Below the pieces are notes generated by a model, which did no database searches, had not been told where the DNA came from, and worked only from the letters and a program-made list of their open reading frames with translations. Positions 63,115 through 64,000 of a stretch of DNA of 64,000 nt are shown here, in pieces (within the stretch, counting starts at the first letter, position 1; the number at the start of each line of letters is the position of its first letter). Location: contig NZ_PGVE01000041.1 in NCBI RefSeq assembly GCF_002860255.1, positions 1 to 64,000 of the forward strand. The letters are read 5' to 3'. This DNA comes from Neobacillus cucumis (GTDB taxonomy: Bacteria > Bacillota > Bacilli > Bacillales > Cytobacillaceae). A program made the position numbers and the translations under genes.

Positions 63115-64000
63115 TTGAAAAAGAGGAAAATTGTTCTTATTGGTGCAGGCAGTTCTGTATTTACCCAAGGATTAGTCGCTGATTTTATTACTTCTGGGAA
63201 AGACTTTGCCCCGCTTGAAATTGGTCTTGTTGATATTGATGAAAAAGCGCTTGATTCCATTACCAAGCTGACGAAAAAAATGGTAGAAGTAAAAGCTGCC
63301 GATATGGAGATTCATTCTTCAGTTGATCGACGGGAATTGCTTCCAAATGCCGATGTGGTGATAACCACTATAGCCGTTGGCGGTAGACGAGCTTGGGAAG
63401 ATGATGTATTCATTCCGAGAAAATATGGAATCTATCAGCCTGTTGGCGATACGACTATGCCAGGTGGAATATCCCGGGCACAGAGAATGATTCCCGTCAT
63501 GTTAGAGATTGCTAGAGATATACAAGAATTATGTCCCAATGCTTATTTCTTTAACTACTCCAACCCGATGACGGCAATCTGTGCAGCCATCCATAAGGAA
63601 CTGGGAATGAATGTGATAGGACTATGCCATGGTGTCATCCATGTCGAGCAATACTTGGCGCGTTACTTGGGAAGGAAACTATCAGAAGTTAAATCCATTG
63701 GTGTGGGTTTAAACCATCTAACCTTCCTTTACGATATCAGGGTAAGTGGGGAGGATGCGAAACAATTATTAATAGAAAGGTATTATGAGCTGCAAAAAAA
63801 AGAGACTCTCCAATATGCTGACAACCCATTCTCTTGGACTTTTTTTGAAAAATATAAAATGTTCCCGGCTGTTTTGGACCGTCATGTCGTGGAGTTTTTC
63901 CCGGAACGGTTTGCCAGCGGCGATTATTATGGAAAAAAGCTGGGTGTCGAGGCAATTTCGTTTGAAGATGTTATTGCCGACGGGGACCGAATCTACGAAG
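63115..64000 (+). CDS. Second GH4 family glycosidase, 3' end beyond window
   Basis: A TTG at 63115 with GGGAGGG 8 bases upstream opens a frame that reaches the window end after 295 codons without a stop. NAD motif KIVLIGAGSSVFTQGLV, substrate loop YGIYQPVGDTTMPGGISRAQRM (104-125), metal-binding Cys171 in IGLCHGVIH and His201 in GLNHLTF show GH4. QPVGDTTMPGGI differs from the CIGDTLGPGGLF loop of the first GH4 at 46712, so the two belong to different subgroups and likely different linkages. Full GH4 proteins are about 430-480 residues, so roughly two thirds is here. Confidence 0.87.
   Translation, partial: MKKRKIVLIGAGSSVFTQGLVADFITSGKDFAPLEIGLVDIDEKALDSITKLTKKMVEVKAADMEIHSSVDRRELLPNADVVITTIAVGGRRAWEDDVFIPRKYGIYQPVGDTTMPGGISRAQRMIPVMLEIARDIQELCPNAYFFNYSNPMTAICAAIHKELGMNVIGLCHGVIHVEQYLARYLGRKLSEVKSIGVGLNHLTFLYDIRVSGEDAKQLLIERYYELQKKETLQYADNPFSWTFFEKYKMFPAVLDRHVVEFFPERFASGDYYGKKLGVEAISFEDVIADGDRIYE

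Noticed and set aside
1..64000. tRNA, rRNA, insertion sequences, prophage or replication origin
   Set aside because: No transposase, integrase or long terminal repeats were seen, and no rRNA or cloverleaf sequences were noticed in the gaps.

Overview
The window looks like chromosome from a low-GC, endospore-forming Bacillaceae species (Bacillus or Neobacillus type). The signs are AGGAGG ribosome binding sites, frequent TTG and GTG starts, lipoprotein signal peptides, a Pho regulon close to that of Bacillus subtilis, cre-like boxes, a collagen-like spore-surface protein, and no rRNA, tRNA, prophage or insertion sequence. All names come from reading the translations; no search was run.

Left end (1-3330): a collagen-like, Cys/His/Pro-repeat protein cut by the window edge, a glycosyltransferase-like protein on the same strand, and a lone UDP-sugar 6-dehydrogenase. 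Region 3479-13826 is one block for reductive pyrimidine breakdown. It holds a regulator, N-carbamoyl-beta-alanine hydrolase, the two dihydropyrimidine dehydrogenase subunits, dihydropyrimidinase, a small unknown protein, methylmalonate/malonate-semialdehyde dehydrogenase and a beta-alanine-type aminotransferase. Together these take uracil or thymine to acetyl-CoA or propionyl-CoA. The block ends at a bidirectional terminator that also faces a small minus-strand operon of unknown genes (13919-14876).

Region 15031-24959 is ordinary housekeeping and accessory DNA: threonine synthase, a MATE exporter, an ArsR-SRPBCC fusion with a perfect palindromic operator plus a second SRPBCC protein, a heterodimeric BmrC/BmrD-like ABC exporter, an AraC-family regulator and a small unknown protein.

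Region 25161-42615 is a phosphate-starvation island: pstS-pstC-pstA-pstB-pstB-phoU, a PhoP-like response regulator without an adjacent PhoR, a PhoX-type phosphatase, a secreted beta-propeller/phosphoesterase fusion, an RND transporter and an orphan second pstS. Two intergenic regions carry PhoP-box hexamers at about 11 bp spacing. A poly-Thr spore-surface-like protein and a YolD-like protein sit inside the island.

Region 42738 to the right edge is one long plus-strand locus for an N-acetylgalactosamine- or galactosamine-containing glycan. It has a GntR/UTRA regulator with its own promoter and operator, the complete route GalNAc to GalNAc-6-P to GalN-6-P to tagatose-6-P to tagatose-1,6-bisphosphate to triose phosphates (ROK kinase, deacetylase, AgaS, LacC-type kinase, GatY/KbaY aldolase), two GH4 glycosidases (the second cut by the window end), an NAD-dependent Gfo/Idh/MocA protein, a cytoplasmic gamma-glutamyltransferase-like protein, two sugar ABC importers without their own ATPase, and a 1,123-residue secreted multidomain protein whose C-terminal part looks like an uncharacterised barrel glycosidase. 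This locus is the best candidate for an undescribed system: secreted cleavage of a GalNAc/GalN polymer, import of oligomers by two ABC systems, and cytoplasmic trimming.
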